Positions 18,419 through 27,791 of a DNA stretch of 64,000 nt are shown here, piece by piece. The position numbers and the translations under genes are program-made. Numbering within the stretch: the first letter of the stretch is position 1; the number at the start of each line of letters is the position of its first letter. The notes below the pieces were generated by a model. It saw nothing but the letters and a program-made list of their open reading frames with translations, searched no databases and was not told the origin of the DNA. This stretch comes from Chelativorans alearensis (lineage in GTDB: Bacteria > Pseudomonadota > Alphaproteobacteria > Rhizobiales > Rhizobiaceae): positions 124,001-188,000 of the forward strand of contig NZ_WQNI01000002.1 in assembly GCF_010993735.1 (NCBI RefSeq), given 5' to 3'.

Positions 18419-18462
18419 GCATCGTGCTTTCCGAAAATCGATTCCGATTTTCGGGCCGATGC
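18419..18462. repeat. palindromic intergenic element (GCATCG...CGATGC type)
   Basis: Outer arms GCATCG / CGATGC enclose the inner palindrome CCGAAAATCG-ATTC-CGATTTTCGG. It lies 14 bp after the previous palindrome, so the two make a mosaic pair in the osmC - leucine dehydrogenase gap. Confidence 0.7.
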
Positions 18463-18592
18463 TGAGCGACAGTTTTGCGATGGTTTCTTGCCGCGAACGC
18501 AATGGTCGGTCGCGGCAAGGCTTTATTTCGCAACCAAAAATCCGCCGACAGGCCTACATTTATATGCAGACGAGTCGTTCCGGAGGAATGCC

Positions 18593-19714
18593 ATGCTGCA
18601 TGTTCGTGAACCGAGGACGCTGAAGAAGCCCGCCGGCAAGTCCACACTGTCCATCTCCGACATCACAGCGGATGCCGCCCTCCTTCCCGCATACGACAGT
18701 CACGAGCGCATCTGGCTTGGCCGTGACGATGAAAGCGGGCTTACCGCCATCGTTGCCATCCACAATACCGTGCTGGGCCCGGCGCTCGGCGGCACGCGTG
18801 TCTGGCCGCACGAAAGCTTCGAGGCCGGGCTCACGGACGCGCTGCGCTTGTCACGCGGCATGACCTACAAATCCGCCATCGCCGGCACGCCCTTCGGCGG
18901 CGGCAAGGCGGTCATCATCGCCGATCCCAAGACGGAGAAAACGCCGTCTCTGCTGTCGTCCTATGCGGATATGCTGGCAGCGCTCGAGGGCCAGTTCTTC
19001 ACGGCCGAGGATGTCGGCCTCACACTGGCGGACGCGGATTTCCTGCGTACGCGCGCGCCCAACGTGGTCGGCACCAAGAGCGGCAGCGGCAATCCTTCGC
19101 CTGTGACGGCGTATGGCGTCTTTCTCGGCATCAAGGCGGCGCTCAAGCACCGCCGGGGCACCGAGAGCCTGAAGGGGGTAGACATCGCCGTGCAGGGCCT
19201 CGGCTCCGTCGGCTGGTCGCTGTGTGAGGATCTGCACGAAGAGGGCGCCGCACTGATCGTTACCGATATCGACACAGCGCGCGTCGAAGAGGCAAAGAGA
19301 GCGTTCGGTGCGGCGGCGCTGGCGCCCGACTCCATCCTCTCCGCCGAAGCGGATATCTTCGCCCCCTGTGCGCTGGGCGGTGTGATCTCGCGCGAGACGA
19401 TCCCTTTACTGAAGGCCGAGATCGTCGCCGGCTCTGCTAACAACCAGCTTGTCCGGCATGAGGACGCCCGGCTCTTGATGGAGAGCGGCATCCTCTACGC
19501 CCCGGATTACGTCATCAATGCGGGCGGTCTTATCAACGTAGCCGCCGAACTGGCGCCCGGTGGCTACAATCGTGCCGCGGCGATGGCCAAGGTTGCGCAG
19601 ATCCCGAAAACACTGAGCGATATCTTCACCCGCGCACAGGCGCAGGGACGGCCGACCAACGATGTCGCCGCCGAGATCGCCATGGAGCGTATAAGAACCG
19701 CCGCCGCCGCATAA
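18593..19714 (+). CDS. ldh: leucine dehydrogenase (Glu/Leu/Phe/Val dehydrogenase family)
   Basis: The 373-residue enzyme has the N-terminal catalytic domain with GPALGGTRVWPH, Lys93 in MTYKSAIAGTPFGGGKAVI and catalytic Lys105, the 12-residue spacing of leucine dehydrogenase. The NAD fold is VAVQGLGSVGWSL-like, and the C-terminus contains LYAPDYVINAGGLINVA. It deaminates branched-chain amino acids with NAD. GGAGGA lies 5 bases before the ATG at 18593. Family members vary in preference for Leu, Val or Phe, which sequence alone does not settle. Its stop is 2 bp from the end of the convergent DUF302 remnant. Confidence 0.9.
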   Translation: MLHVREPRTLKKPAGKSTLSISDITADAALLPAYDSHERIWLGRDDESGLTAIVAIHNTVLGPALGGTRVWPHESFEAGLTDALRLSRGMTYKSAIAGTPFGGGKAVIIADPKTEKTPSLLSSYADMLAALEGQFFTAEDVGLTLADADFLRTRAPNVVGTKSGSGNPSPVTAYGVFLGIKAALKHRRGTESLKGVDIAVQGLGSVGWSLCEDLHEEGAALIVTDIDTARVEEAKRAFGAAALAPDSILSAEADIFAPCALGGVISRETIPLLKAEIVAGSANNQLVRHEDARLLMESGILYAPDYVINAGGLINVAAELAPGGYNRAAAMAKVAQIPKTLSDIFTRAQAQGRPTNDVAAEIAMERIRTAAAA

Positions 19715-19716
19715 CC

Positions 19717-20150
19717 CTACTTCGCCTGGACAGCCTTTTCGGTGATGGTGTCGAGTGCCTTCGCCATAGCGTCCAGCGCCTCATCGGCGCCAGAAATGCC
19801 GTAACGCTCCTGCAACGCTTCGGGCGAGAGATAGCCAACGCGCGTCTGCCCCCCGTCGTCCCATACGAGCACGCGGATGGGCAGATCGAAGGCGGCTTCC
19901 GGCGCGGCCTGCATGATGGGCGTGCCGACTTGCGGGTTGCCGAAGATCAGGACGGTGGCCGGTGCGAGCTCCAGTAGGCCTGATGATCGATGCGGGCGAC
20001 CAGCGTTGCAGGGCTGTTGTCGATGATTGTTTCAAGACGATCGGCGGTGATGCTCACATCGTGCGGACTGTCCAGCACGATCCACCCCTCGGCGGCTTGG
20101 GCGACAGCGGCACCGGCCAAGAGGGCCGCGGCGGCAAGTATGGTGCGCAT
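19717..20150 (-). pseudogene. DUF302 exported protein, interrupted by a frameshift
   Basis: A start at 20150 encodes a signal peptide (MRTILAAAALLAGAAVAQA) and the DUF302 N-terminus VSITADRLETIID, reaching ARIDHQAYW before a stop near 19950. The rest of the domain continues in another frame: ELAPATVLIFGNPQVGTPIMQ, then AAFDLPIRVLVWDDG to a stop at 19717. A few residues usually found between the His and ELAPAT are also missing, so a short deletion with a frame change is likely. A sequencing error remains possible. DUF302 proteins are small exported proteins of unclear function. Confidence 0.8.
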
Positions 20151-20204
20151 GTGAAACTCCCTCCGGTCATGACACGCCCCATGCCCACGCCGCAACGGCG
20201 TACG

Positions 20205-20840
20205 CTACTTTGCGATGCCGCGTAAAGCTGTCTCTCCCCACACCTCTTGCAAGCGCCGGTCGCGCCCGCAGCCTTCGCGGTAGCCGTTGTAGGCGTTCGC
20301 CTTGGTGACGAAACCGAAGCGCGTGAGGACGCGCTCATCGCTTCGATAATAGTTTTGATGATAGTCCTCCGCCGGCCAGAAGGCCGGCGCGGGCACGATC
20401 GGCGTTGCCACGGGCTGGCCCAGCTCGGTCTCAGCCGCTTGCTTGGCTTCCTCCGCCGCCTTTTTCTGCGCATCGTCGAGCACGTAGATCGCCGTGGTGT
20501 AGCCGTGACCGCGGTCGCAGAACTGGCCACCGGCGTCGGTGGGATCGACGGAATGGAAGAAGACATCCAGAAGATGCTCGTAGCTTACCTGGCTGTCGTC
20601 ATACTCAATCTCCACCGCCTCGCGATGGCCGCCGGATTCATAATTGCGGTAGCTGGGATTTTCCGTCTTGCCGCCAGTATAGCCGGAGACGGTGGAAAGC
20701 ACCCCCTGAACCTTGTCGAAGTCCGCTTCGACGCACCAGAAGCAGCCACCGGCAAAGATGGCTGTCTTCGTTTCCGCCGTGGCGGGATTGGCTAGGGACG
20801 CAGCGAGGAAAAGCGCAGCTGCAGCAGCAATTCGGATCAT
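20205..20840 (-). CDS. msrA: peptide methionine sulfoxide reductase MsrA, exported form
   Basis: The 211-residue protein has a signal peptide (MIRIAAAAALFLAASLANPATA) followed by the MsrA domain: FAGGCFWCVEADF with catalytic Cys, GGKTENPSYRNYESGGHREAVEIEYD, FCDRGHGYTTAIY and WPAEDYHQNYY. It reduces methionine-S-sulfoxide. The signal peptide implies periplasmic repair. An AAGGGG site lies before the ATG at 20840. C-terminal Cys in REGCGRD probably serves as the resolving cysteine. Confidence 0.94.
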   Translation of the reverse strand: MIRIAAAAALFLAASLANPATAETKTAIFAGGCFWCVEADFDKVQGVLSTVSGYTGGKTENPSYRNYESGGHREAVEIEYDDSQVSYEHLLDVFFHSVDPTDAGGQFCDRGHGYTTAIYVLDDAQKKAAEEAKQAAETELGQPVATPIVPAPAFWPAEDYHQNYYRSDERVLTRFGFVTKANAYNGYREGCGRDRRLQEVWGETALRGIAK

Positions 20841-20928
20841 GACAGGTTTCCCCTTTTTCAGGGCGAGACCTACTCCACCGGGCGGCGATTGCAAATTCAA
20901 TCCGCTACACGCTTGCGTGAGCAGCAAG

Positions 20929-21708
20929 TCAGACCCGCCGCTCCACCATCATCTTCTTGATCTCGGCAATCGCCTTGGCCGGATTCAGCCCCTTGGGGCA
21001 GGCCTGCGTGCAGTTCATGATGGTGTGGCAGCGGTAGAGCCGGAAAGGGTCTTCCAGGTTATCGAGCCGCTCGCCCGTGGCCTCGTCGCGCGAATCGATG
21101 AGCCAGCGGTAGGCCTGCAGCAGCACCGCCGGACCCAGGTAGCGCTCGCCGTTCCACCAGTAGCTGGGGCACGAGGTCTGGCAGCAGAAGCACAGGATGC
21201 ACTCGTAGAGCCCGTCGAGCTTGGCCCGGTCCTCGTGGCTTTGAAGCCACTCCTTGGCCGGCTCCGGCGTCACCGTCTGCAGCCACGGCTCGATGGAGGA
21301 AAGCTGAGCATAGGGCACGGAGAGGTCCGGCACCAGGTCCTTCACCACCGCCATATGCGGCAGCGGGTAGACCTTCACCGCGTCGTTGATCTCGTCCATG
21401 CCCTTGGTGCAGGCGAGCGTGTTGGCGCCGTCGATGTTCATCGCGCACGAACCGCAGATGCCCTCGCGGCAGGAGCGGCGGAAGGTGAGCGTCGGATCGA
21501 TCTTGTTCTTGATCCAGATGAGCGCGTCGAGCACCATCGGCCCGCAATCGTCCATGTCGACATAGTAGGTGTCGACGCGCGGGTTTTCGGTATCATCCGG
21601 CGACCAGCGGTAGACCCGATACTGGCGCAGATTGGTCGCGCCTTCGGGCTTCGGCCAGACTTTGCCCTCTTTGACCTTGGAGTTCTTGGGAAGCGTGATT
21701 TCAACCAT
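20929..21708 (-). CDS. sdhB: succinate dehydrogenase iron-sulfur subunit
   Basis: The 259-residue protein has the 2Fe-2S motif [15 protein letters not shown], the 4Fe-4S motif [16 protein letters not shown] and the 3Fe-4S region [17 protein letters not shown]. It passes electrons from SdhA flavin to ubiquinone in complex II. It is last of sdhCDAB, 12 bp after sdhA. Confidence 0.98.
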   Translation of the reverse strand: MVEITLPKNSKVKEGKVWPKPEGATNLRQYRVYRWSPDDTENPRVDTYYVDMDDCGPMVLDALIWIKNKIDPTLTFRRSCREGICGSCAMNIDGANTLACTKGMDEINDAVKVYPLPHMAVVKDLVPDLSVPYAQLSSIEPWLQTVTPEPAKEWLQSHEDRAKLDGLYECILCFCCQTSCPSYWWNGERYLGPAVLLQAYRWLIDSRDEATGERLDNLEDPFRLYRCHTIMNCTQACPKGLNPAKAIAEIKKMMVERRV

Positions 21709-21720
21709 GTTTTCCTCGGG

Positions 21721-23553
21721 TCAGTAAACCCGCGCCTTGGGCGCGATCTTCGCTGGGTCGATGCCGCCGTTCTCCGGCTTCAGCATCGGCTCGGTGTGGA
21801 CCGGGCGGTAGTCGAGGCTGACCTTGCCGGCCTCGTCCACCCAGGAAAGCGTGTGCTTGCGCCAGTTCTTGTCGTCGCGTTCGGAAAAATCCTCTCGAGC
21901 GTGGGCGCCGCGGCTTTCCTTACGCGCCTCGGCCGAATAGACCGTTGTGACGGCGTTCGCCATCAGGTTTTCGAGCTCAAGCGTTTCCATCAGGTCCGAA
22001 TTCCAGATCATCGAGCGGTCGTGGACCTTGATGTCCGAAAGCTCCTCCCACACGGCAGAGATGCGCTTGCAGCCTTGCTCCAGCGTCTCTTGCGTGCGGA
22101 AGACGGCGGCTTCCTCCTGCATGGCGCGCTGCATCTTCTCGCGGAGTGCCGCCGTCGGCGTGCCGCCGTTGGCATGGCGCAGCTTGTCGAAGCGGTCCAT
22201 GATCTTTTCGCAGGCGGTATCGTTGACCGGGGGTACCTTCGAAACGCGGTCGACCACCTTGCCGGCACGGATGGCCGCCGCGCGGCCGAAGACGACGAGG
22301 TCGATGAGGGAGTTGGAGCCGAGCCGGTTGGCACCGTGGACGGAGGCGCAGGCGGCCTCACCGACGGCCATCAGGCCGGGGGCGACGGCGTCCGGGTTGT
22401 CCTTGGTCGGGTTCAGCACCTCGCCCCAGTAGTTGGTGGGGATGCCGCCCATATTGTAGTGCACGGTCGGCAGCACGGGGATGGGCTCGCGGGTGACGTC
22501 GACGCCGGCGAAGATGCGCGCCGATTCGGCGATGCCGGGCAGGCGCTCGTGGATCACCGCCGGGTCGAGATGGTCGAGATGCAGGAAGATGTGGTCCTTC
22601 TCCTTGCCGACGCCCCGGCCTTCGCGGATTTCCACCGTCATGCAGCGTGAGACGACGTCGCGCGAGGCGAGATCCTTGGCCGACGGTGCATAGCGCTCCA
22701 TGAAGCGCTCGCCCTCGGAATTGACGAGATAGCCGCCCTCGCCGCGCACGCCCTCGGTGATAAGGCAGCCCGCGCCGTAGATGCCCGTCGGGTGGAACTG
22801 CACGAACTCCATGTCCTGCAAGGGAAGGCCGGCGCGCGCGATCATGGCGTTGCCGTCGCCGGTGCAGGTGTGCGCCGAGGTGCAGGAGAAATAAGTGCGG
22901 CCGTAGCCGCCGGTGGCCAGCACCACCATCTTGGCGGCGAAGCGGTGGATGGTGCCATCTTCCAGGTTCCAGGCGACCACGCCGGTGCAGGCGCCGTCGG
23001 TCATGATGAGGTCGAGCGCGAAATACTCGACGAAGAACTGTGCGTGGTTCTTCACCGACTGGCCGTAGAGGGTATGAAGGATCGCGTGGCCGGTGCGGTC
23101 GGCGGCGGCGCAGGTGCGCTGCACGGGCGGGCCGTCGCCGAAATTCTGCATGTGGCCACCGAAGGGGCGCTGGTAGATCTTGCCTTCCTCGGTGCGGGAG
23201 AAAGGCACGCCGTAATGCTCTAGCTCGTAGACGGCGGCCGGCGCCTCGCGCGCGAGATACTCCATGGCGTCCACGTCGCCTAGCCAGTCGGAGCCCTTCA
23301 CCGTGTCGTAGAGGTGCCACTGCCAGTGGTCCGGCCCCATATTCTTGAGCGAGGCGGCGATGCCGCCCTGGGCGGCCACCGTGTGCGAGCGGGTGGGGAA
23401 AACCTTGGTGATGCAGGCGGTCTTCAGGCCCTGCTCGGCCATGCCCAGGGTGGCGCGCAGACCGGCGCCGCCGGCACCCACCACCACCACGTCGAAGGCG
23501 TGGTCGACAAACTCGTAGGCCGCGCCGGCCTTCTTCTCAGTTGCGTCAGCCAT
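21721..23553 (-). CDS. sdhA: succinate dehydrogenase flavoprotein subunit
   Basis: The 610-residue subunit shows the FAD fold [20 protein letters not shown] and the covalent-flavin region [12 protein letters not shown], in which the histidine carries FAD. Further motifs are [13 protein letters not shown], the active-site REGRGVG arginine region and [11 protein letters not shown]. It oxidises succinate to fumarate. Covalent flavin attachment usually needs SdhE; the related assembly factor SdhAF4 is encoded at 41.5 kb. Confidence 0.98.
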   Translation of the reverse strand: MADATEKKAGAAYEFVDHAFDVVVVGAGGAGLRATLGMAEQGLKTACITKVFPTRSHTVAAQGGIAASLKNMGPDHWQWHLYDTVKGSDWLGDVDAMEYLAREAPAAVYELEHYGVPFSRTEEGKIYQRPFGGHMQNFGDGPPVQRTCAAADRTGHAILHTLYGQSVKNHAQFFVEYFALDLIMTDGACTGVVAWNLEDGTIHRFAAKMVVLATGGYGRTYFSCTSAHTCTGDGNAMIARAGLPLQDMEFVQFHPTGIYGAGCLITEGVRGEGGYLVNSEGERFMERYAPSAKDLASRDVVSRCMTVEIREGRGVGKEKDHIFLHLDHLDPAVIHERLPGIAESARIFAGVDVTREPIPVLPTVHYNMGGIPTNYWGEVLNPTKDNPDAVAPGLMAVGEAACASVHGANRLGSNSLIDLVVFGRAAAIRAGKVVDRVSKVPPVNDTACEKIMDRFDKLRHANGGTPTAALREKMQRAMQEEAAVFRTQETLEQGCKRISAVWEELSDIKVHDRSMIWNSDLMETLELENLMANAVTTVYSAEARKESRGAHAREDFSERDDKNWRKHTLSWVDEAGKVSLDYRPVHTEPMLKPENGGIDPAKIAPKARVY

Positions 23554-23560
23554 GTGGGAA

Positions 23561-23944
23561 TCAGGCTCCGAAAGCGATTTTCAGGAGGGCGTAGAGCGCC
23601 GCGGCGCCAACGACGAGGGGGAAGAAGGTGTTGAGCACGATGAGGACGATCTTCGCGCCCTCGCCGTGAACATAGTCCTCGATGATGACCTGCATGCCGA
23701 GCCGCATGTGATAGAGCACCGAGAGCAGGGCGAAGACGATGATGAGCGCCACTGCCGGCTGGGCGAGTGCGGCGCGCACTTCTTCGTAAGGCGCGCCGCT
23801 GTAGGCAACGACGAAGCCGATGAAGAACAGGACGAGCGGCAGGTTGGCGATCGCTGTCAGGCGTTGGCGCCAGAAATGATCCGTGCCTTCCTTGGCCGAG
23901 CCGAGGCCGCGGACGCGGTTCAAGGGTGTGCGCATATCGGCCAT
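23561..23944 (-). CDS. sdhD: succinate dehydrogenase membrane anchor subunit
   Basis: The 127-residue protein has three membrane helices. It carries the haem-ligand region in [24 protein letters not shown], the sdhD signature. It begins 1 bp after the sdhC stop and ends 7 bp before sdhA. Confidence 0.95.
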   Translation of the reverse strand: MADMRTPLNRVRGLGSAKEGTDHFWRQRLTAIANLPLVLFFIGFVVAYSGAPYEEVRAALAQPAVALIIVFALLSVLYHMRLGMQVIIEDYVHGEGAKIVLIVLNTFFPLVVGAAALYALLKIAFGA

Positions 23945-23945
23945 C

Positions 23946-24353
23946 TCAGAACCCTCCCCTGAAAGCATAGCCGACGATCCAGACAAGGAGCGTCAGTACG
24001 ACCGAGCCGATCAAGTTGGCGGTCGCAATGCGCGACGACGTCTGCTTGCCCAGCCCATGACCGGTATCCCAGATGAGATGGCGAATGCCGCCCAGCATGT
24101 GGTGCAGCAGCGCCCAAGTGTAGCCGAAGAGCACGAGCCGGCCGAGGAAAGAGCCGAACAGACCGTTGACGAAGTCGAACTGTTCCTTAGAGCCGGCCGC
24201 AGCCATCAGCCAGACGGCGAAGAGCACCATGCCGAAATAGAGCGCCCCACCGGTGATGCGGTGCAGGATCGACATCAGCATGGTGGGTGTGAAGCGGTAG
24301 ATTTGCAGATGCGGCGAGACAGGCCTCGCCCGGGTGGCTGTGGATTTGCTCAT
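23946..24353 (-). CDS. sdhC: succinate dehydrogenase cytochrome b556 subunit
   Basis: The 135-residue protein starts [26 protein letters not shown], the SdhC signature in which Ser and Arg line the quinone site. [13 protein letters not shown] carries the haem-ligand histidine. Three membrane helices are visible. It is the first gene of sdhCDAB; the operon promoter should lie in the 160 bp upstream. Confidence 0.96.
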   Translation of the reverse strand: MSKSTATRARPVSPHLQIYRFTPTMLMSILHRITGGALYFGMVLFAVWLMAAAGSKEQFDFVNGLFGSFLGRLVLFGYTWALLHHMLGGIRHLIWDTGHGLGKQTSSRIATANLIGSVVLTLLVWIVGYAFRGGF

Positions 24354-24516
24354 GGCTTCCCCGTTTCATCGCCGAAGGAACCATGGCGCATCAGGCAGCA
24401 ACTGCCAGGCCGCCCCAAGCCTCCGGCACGAGGCTTTCTAATGCGCTTTTCGCAGTGCGTCAAAGCCGCAGAGATGCCGGAGGGTGCTTGAATCGATTGA
24501 AGCTTCTGGTCGCGCC

Positions 24517-24954
24517 TCAGTTTGAAGCTTGTCGACCCTCGCCGGGCAACTGGGGCTGCCAGATGAAGCCCCTCCGGAGGGCCAGCCTGTCGCCGGGCCC
24601 GTGCACCGCCGCGAACAGGAGGCCAGCGACGAAGATAAAGTGATCGACAAAGAAGCCGAATTTCATCGGATCATCGCTCCATTGCGACGGACCGTAGAAG
24701 GCAAAGCCCAGGAACAGCACGTAGGCGGCCGCAATGAGCGCGGCTTCGGAGAAGAACACACCGGTCAGAAAGGCAACAACAAGGGCAACCTCAAAAAAGG
24801 CGGCGATCCATGCAAGCAGCAGCGGAACGGGGAAGCCTATCGACGCTATTTGGGCCGCTGTCTCCTCCATCCCGGCAAACTTGAAGCCCGCGGCCATGGC
24901 AAAGGCGCCCGCGAAAATTAGCCTTGCGATGATAATTGCAATGGTCTTGCTCAT
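24517..24954 (-). CDS. DoxX family membrane protein
   Basis: The 145-residue protein has four hydrophobic helices and the family pattern RLIFAGAFAMAAGFKFAGM, then FPVPLLLAWIAAFFEVALVVAFLTG and FFVDHFIFVAGLLF. DoxX proteins are membrane proteins linked to redox stress in some bacteria; the role here is not known. It runs the same way as sdhC and lies 163 bp upstream of it, but probably as its own unit. Confidence 0.85.
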   Translation of the reverse strand: MSKTIAIIIARLIFAGAFAMAAGFKFAGMEETAAQIASIGFPVPLLLAWIAAFFEVALVVAFLTGVFFSEAALIAAAYVLFLGFAFYGPSQWSDDPMKFGFFVDHFIFVAGLLFAAVHGPGDRLALRRGFIWQPQLPGEGRQASN

Positions 24955-25104
24955 TTGATTTCCCTCCTCCTCTCAAAATCACAATGCAAGCAGAGGACGT
25001 ATGAGGGGCGCTTATTCCGACACCGCGCAGCCCATGCTAGCATCCCGCCGTCGGTATGCTTTGAGCGTGGCCGATGAAATCGCGCAAAGCGCCTCTGCGC
25101 TCAC

Positions 25105-25566
25105 TCACTTTTCGTCGAAGCGAATCACATGGCTGGTCCAATCGGCCGGCGCGGCGACCTGGCCGTAGAGTCTGCGGCCTTCGGACGGCTCGCGCGGCGC
25201 GTTCAGCACCATCCTCGCCCATCCCCGATCTTCCGCCTGATCCCCCACCACGTCGATCAGTGCCTTGGCGATGCCCTTTCCGCGATGTTCATGATGCACA
25301 TAGACGTGCTCCAAGAGCCCGTAGCGCATGCCGGAGACGGGGTCGGGCAGATCGTAGAAGACGGCGAAGGCCACCAGTGCCCCGTCCATGCGCGCCCCGA
25401 CGATCTCCGCCACCCGGTCCTGCAACAACGTTTCGGCGTAGAACTCGTCCGGTCGGCGCGGTGCGCCGCGCTTCAGCGACTGGGTGTAAGCGGCAAGAAG
25501 CGGCGCCAGCGCATGCGCATCCTTCAGCCGCAGCGGTGCGATGTCGATCCTTTGATCCTCGCTCAT
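25105..25566 (-). CDS. GNAT family N-acetyltransferase
   Basis: The 153-residue protein has the GNAT core: VAFAVFYDLPDPVSGMRYGLLEHVYVHHEHRGKGIAKALIDVV, with acetyl-CoA loop HRGKGIA, and a shortened C-terminal part with GRRLYGQVAAPADW. Substrate unknown. The ATG at 25566 is preferred because residues 3-13 begin the domain; an upstream start would add 11 residues. Confidence 0.87.
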   Translation of the reverse strand: MSEDQRIDIAPLRLKDAHALAPLLAAYTQSLKRGAPRRPDEFYAETLLQDRVAEIVGARMDGALVAFAVFYDLPDPVSGMRYGLLEHVYVHHEHRGKGIAKALIDVVGDQAEDRGWARMVLNAPREPSEGRRLYGQVAAPADWTSHVIRFDEK

Positions 25567-25702
25567 GCCATTCAGACCCTTCTCCCGATCCCCAATCATT
25601 CGACGAAATTAACCACGTCTGTCAACGGTGGGGGACGAGGGCGCCAGCCGGCGTGACAACGGTTAAGAAAGCGTTAATCTTGCCGGCAAGGAGGCTGCGA
25701 CA

Positions 25703-26068
25703 ATGAAGGAGCGTTGCCCCATGTCTTTAAGCCGACTCTTGGTCCCCACCGCGCTTGCGGTGTTCCTGGCGGCGGCCACGCCCGCTTTCGCCGGCGGCGA
25801 GAATATCTATGCCGACAGTTTCGGCAACCTCGTCGTCCACAGTCCTGCCGGCTACAAGCGCATCGTCGTCGGCAAGGGATATCTGGCCGGGGACCTGGCC
25901 TATGGCGGCCATGGCGAGCCCAAGGTTGTCTATCTCGAAGAAGATCGCGGCGCACTATACCTGCGCAAGCGCGAAAGCTGCCGCTACGGCGCGCTTCTGC
26001 ATGGGCGCAGCTACATGTACGGCCTGCCGGACAATGTCGTCCCGGTGCCGACGGTCTCCTGTCGCTAG
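25703..26068 (+). CDS. small exported protein of unknown function
   Basis: The 121-residue product has a signal peptide (ending TPAFAGG) and a mature part of about 90 residues: ENIYADSFGNLVVHSPAGYKRI, then GKGYLAGDLAYG and a C-terminal region with two cysteines (ESCRYG and TVSCR) that could form a disulfide. No named domain is recognised. AAGGAGG precedes the ATG at 25703 at good distance. The ClpP-like gene follows after 6 bp, so the two are probably one transcript. Confidence 0.8.
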   Translation: MKERCPMSLSRLLVPTALAVFLAAATPAFAGGENIYADSFGNLVVHSPAGYKRIVVGKGYLAGDLAYGGHGEPKVVYLEEDRGALYLRKRESCRYGALLHGRSYMYGLPDNVVPVPTVSCR

Positions 26069-26074
26069 ATTAGC

Positions 26075-26905
26075 ATGAGCGAGCGCCTCGCCCGAGCCAT
26101 GAACGCCGTGCTGTACGATGAGCAGGCGCGACCCCATGGGCGCTTCGATGAGCGGGTGCCGACGCGCTGGCTCCTCATCGCCCTCGTTCTGGGCGTCGCC
26201 GTCCTTTTCGGCATGGGTCTGCGCGAGATCGTCGACGGGAACGGGGGCTTCGGGCTGCGCGAGACTTTGTCGCCGGAACGTCTCTGGCCGGTTCCCGGGC
26301 GGATGGAGGATACGGATCAAAGCCGCCTGCCGCCTGCCGGTCCGCGCCAGCCCGCCATCGCCGACAGGGAGATGTTGCGCCGGCCGATGTCCTTCGTGTT
26401 CGCCGCCGACGGAACGCTGCGGGCGACCGGCAGTATTGAGCCGGGTGCGGTAGGAAGGCTTGAAGAGGAACTCGATATGCGCGGCGCGGCTGTTCGGCGG
26501 GTCAGCCTCAATTCGCCAGGTGGCGCGCTTGACGATGCCGTCGCCATGGCGCGCATGTTGCGCGCGCGTGGTATTGCCACGGTGGTGGAGGACGGGGCTA
26601 TCTGCGCCTCCTCCTGTCCGCTGGTGATGGCCGGCGGGGTAGAACGCACGGTCGGGCGGCGCGCCCTTGTCGGCCTGCATCAGTTCTACATCGCCGGCGA
26701 TACGATCAGCGATCCGGCCCGGGCCATGGCCGACGCGCAGATGACGACGGCGCGCGTATCCCGCCTCCTCGGCAGGATGGGCGTCGATCCGGCTCTCTGG
26801 CTGCATGCGCTCGATACGCTGCCGGGCGCGCTCTACTATCTCAGCGCAGAGGAAATGCGGCGCTACCGCCTCGTCACCTCCCCGGAGAGCATGGTGCAGG
26901 GATAG
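26075..26905 (+). CDS. membrane-anchored ClpP/crotonase-fold protein (predicted periplasmic protease-like)
   Basis: The 276-residue protein has one membrane helix at about residues 32-49 with a positively charged cytoplasmic side. A ClpP-like domain faces the periplasm: VRRVSLNSPGGALDDAVAMARMLRARG, then ICASSCPLVMAGG with candidate nucleophile Ser180, and VGLHQFY with His202. These fit the ClpP Ser and His positions. Similar proteins in rhizobia are annotated as periplasmic Clp-like proteins without known substrates. It pairs with the upstream small exported protein. Confidence 0.78.
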   Translation: MSERLARAMNAVLYDEQARPHGRFDERVPTRWLLIALVLGVAVLFGMGLREIVDGNGGFGLRETLSPERLWPVPGRMEDTDQSRLPPAGPRQPAIADREMLRRPMSFVFAADGTLRATGSIEPGAVGRLEEELDMRGAAVRRVSLNSPGGALDDAVAMARMLRARGIATVVEDGAICASSCPLVMAGGVERTVGRRALVGLHQFYIAGDTISDPARAMADAQMTTARVSRLLGRMGVDPALWLHALDTLPGALYYLSAEEMRRYRLVTSPESMVQG

Positions 26906-26969
26906 AGGCCGGGATGCGGAACCGCACCCTGCCGTGAGCGTTGGAGAGGAACCTTCGAGGAACTCTCCC

Positions 26970-27275
26970 ATGGCCGACACGAAACTGCTCACCGACCACA
27001 ACGACATCCGCGAATGGGCCGCCGCGCGCGCCGGCCAACCGGCTCTGAGCGATCCCACGCCCGGCATGGCGGAGAGCGAGCCGATCCTCTCGTTCGCCTT
27101 CGGCCAGCGCGCCTATCAGGATACCGACGAAGGCGCGGACCGGCCCGGAGGCGTGCAGCCTGTCGAATGGGACGAGTGGTTCCGCCTCTTCGAGGAGAGG
27201 CGGCTGGCGCTCGTGGTGAGCCGGGACGTGCCCGGCCAGCGCGAAGAGTTCCACGAATTCGTGCGCAGGCCGTGA
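26970..27275 (+). CDS. small acidic protein of the rhizobial type often named 1,4-alpha-glucan branching enzyme
   Basis: The 101-residue protein reads MADTKLLTDHNDIREWAAARAG and later VQPVEWDEWFRLFEERRLALVV. This pattern is common in Hyphomicrobiales, where databases often carry the misleading name of a branching enzyme; it is far too short for that and has no glycosidase motif. Function is unknown. Its stop lies 4 bp from the end of the convergent cNMP-binding gene. Confidence 0.75.
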   Translation: MADTKLLTDHNDIREWAAARAGQPALSDPTPGMAESEPILSFAFGQRAYQDTDEGADRPGGVQPVEWDEWFRLFEERRLALVVSRDVPGQREEFHEFVRRP

Positions 27276-27279
27276 TGGC

Positions 27280-27735
27280 TTACTTGGACAGCCGCGAGGC
27301 GACGGTGCCGATGCGTGTCAGCATGGCTTGCAGGTTGGCGGCGATGCGGCGGTGGAGCTTGACCGCGGTTTCCGGAAATTCCTCCAGGATGCGGCGGAAC
27401 ATCGAGCGGCTCAGGCGAATCACCTTCACATCCGTCTGGGCGACAGCGCCGGTGAGGCGCTCGCTCTCGGCGATCAGCGCCAGTTCCCCAAGCATTGCAC
27501 CGGGGCCGTGGACGGAGATGATCTCGCGCCTGTCGCCCTGCTGATGGTAAAGAGCCACCTGTCCTGAGGCCACAACGAAGGCGCAGTCGGCGGGGGCACC
27601 TTCCGCATAGAGCTTATGGCCGGCGGCGAGCGAGATGGTCTCGGCGCCGAAAGCCATGAGGCGCAACTGTTCGTGCGTGAAGCCCTCAAAGAGTCCCACG
27701 CCGGACAGAACGCGAATATCATCGTCCAGCGCCAT
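27280..27735 (-). CDS. cyclic nucleotide-binding domain protein without a DNA-binding domain
   Basis: The 151-residue protein consists of one cNMP fold: LFEGFTHEQLRLMAFGAETISLAAGHKLYAEGAPADCAFVVASGQV, GAMLGELALIAESERLTGAVAQTD (phosphate-binding cassette region), then helices ending IGTVASRLSK. There is no helix-turn-helix, unlike Crp/Fnr. It lies 56 bp downstream of the response regulator on the same strand and could be co-transcribed. It may bind a nucleotide and act through another protein. Confidence 0.85.
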   Translation of the reverse strand: MALDDDIRVLSGVGLFEGFTHEQLRLMAFGAETISLAAGHKLYAEGAPADCAFVVASGQVALYHQQGDRREIISVHGPGAMLGELALIAESERLTGAVAQTDVKVIRLSRSMFRRILEEFPETAVKLHRRIAANLQAMLTRIGTVASRLSK

Positions 27736-27791
27736 GCGGTCGTCGTCCCCGCTCGTTCCCAGCTGCTACTGGCGCCCCCAAACACCGAATC

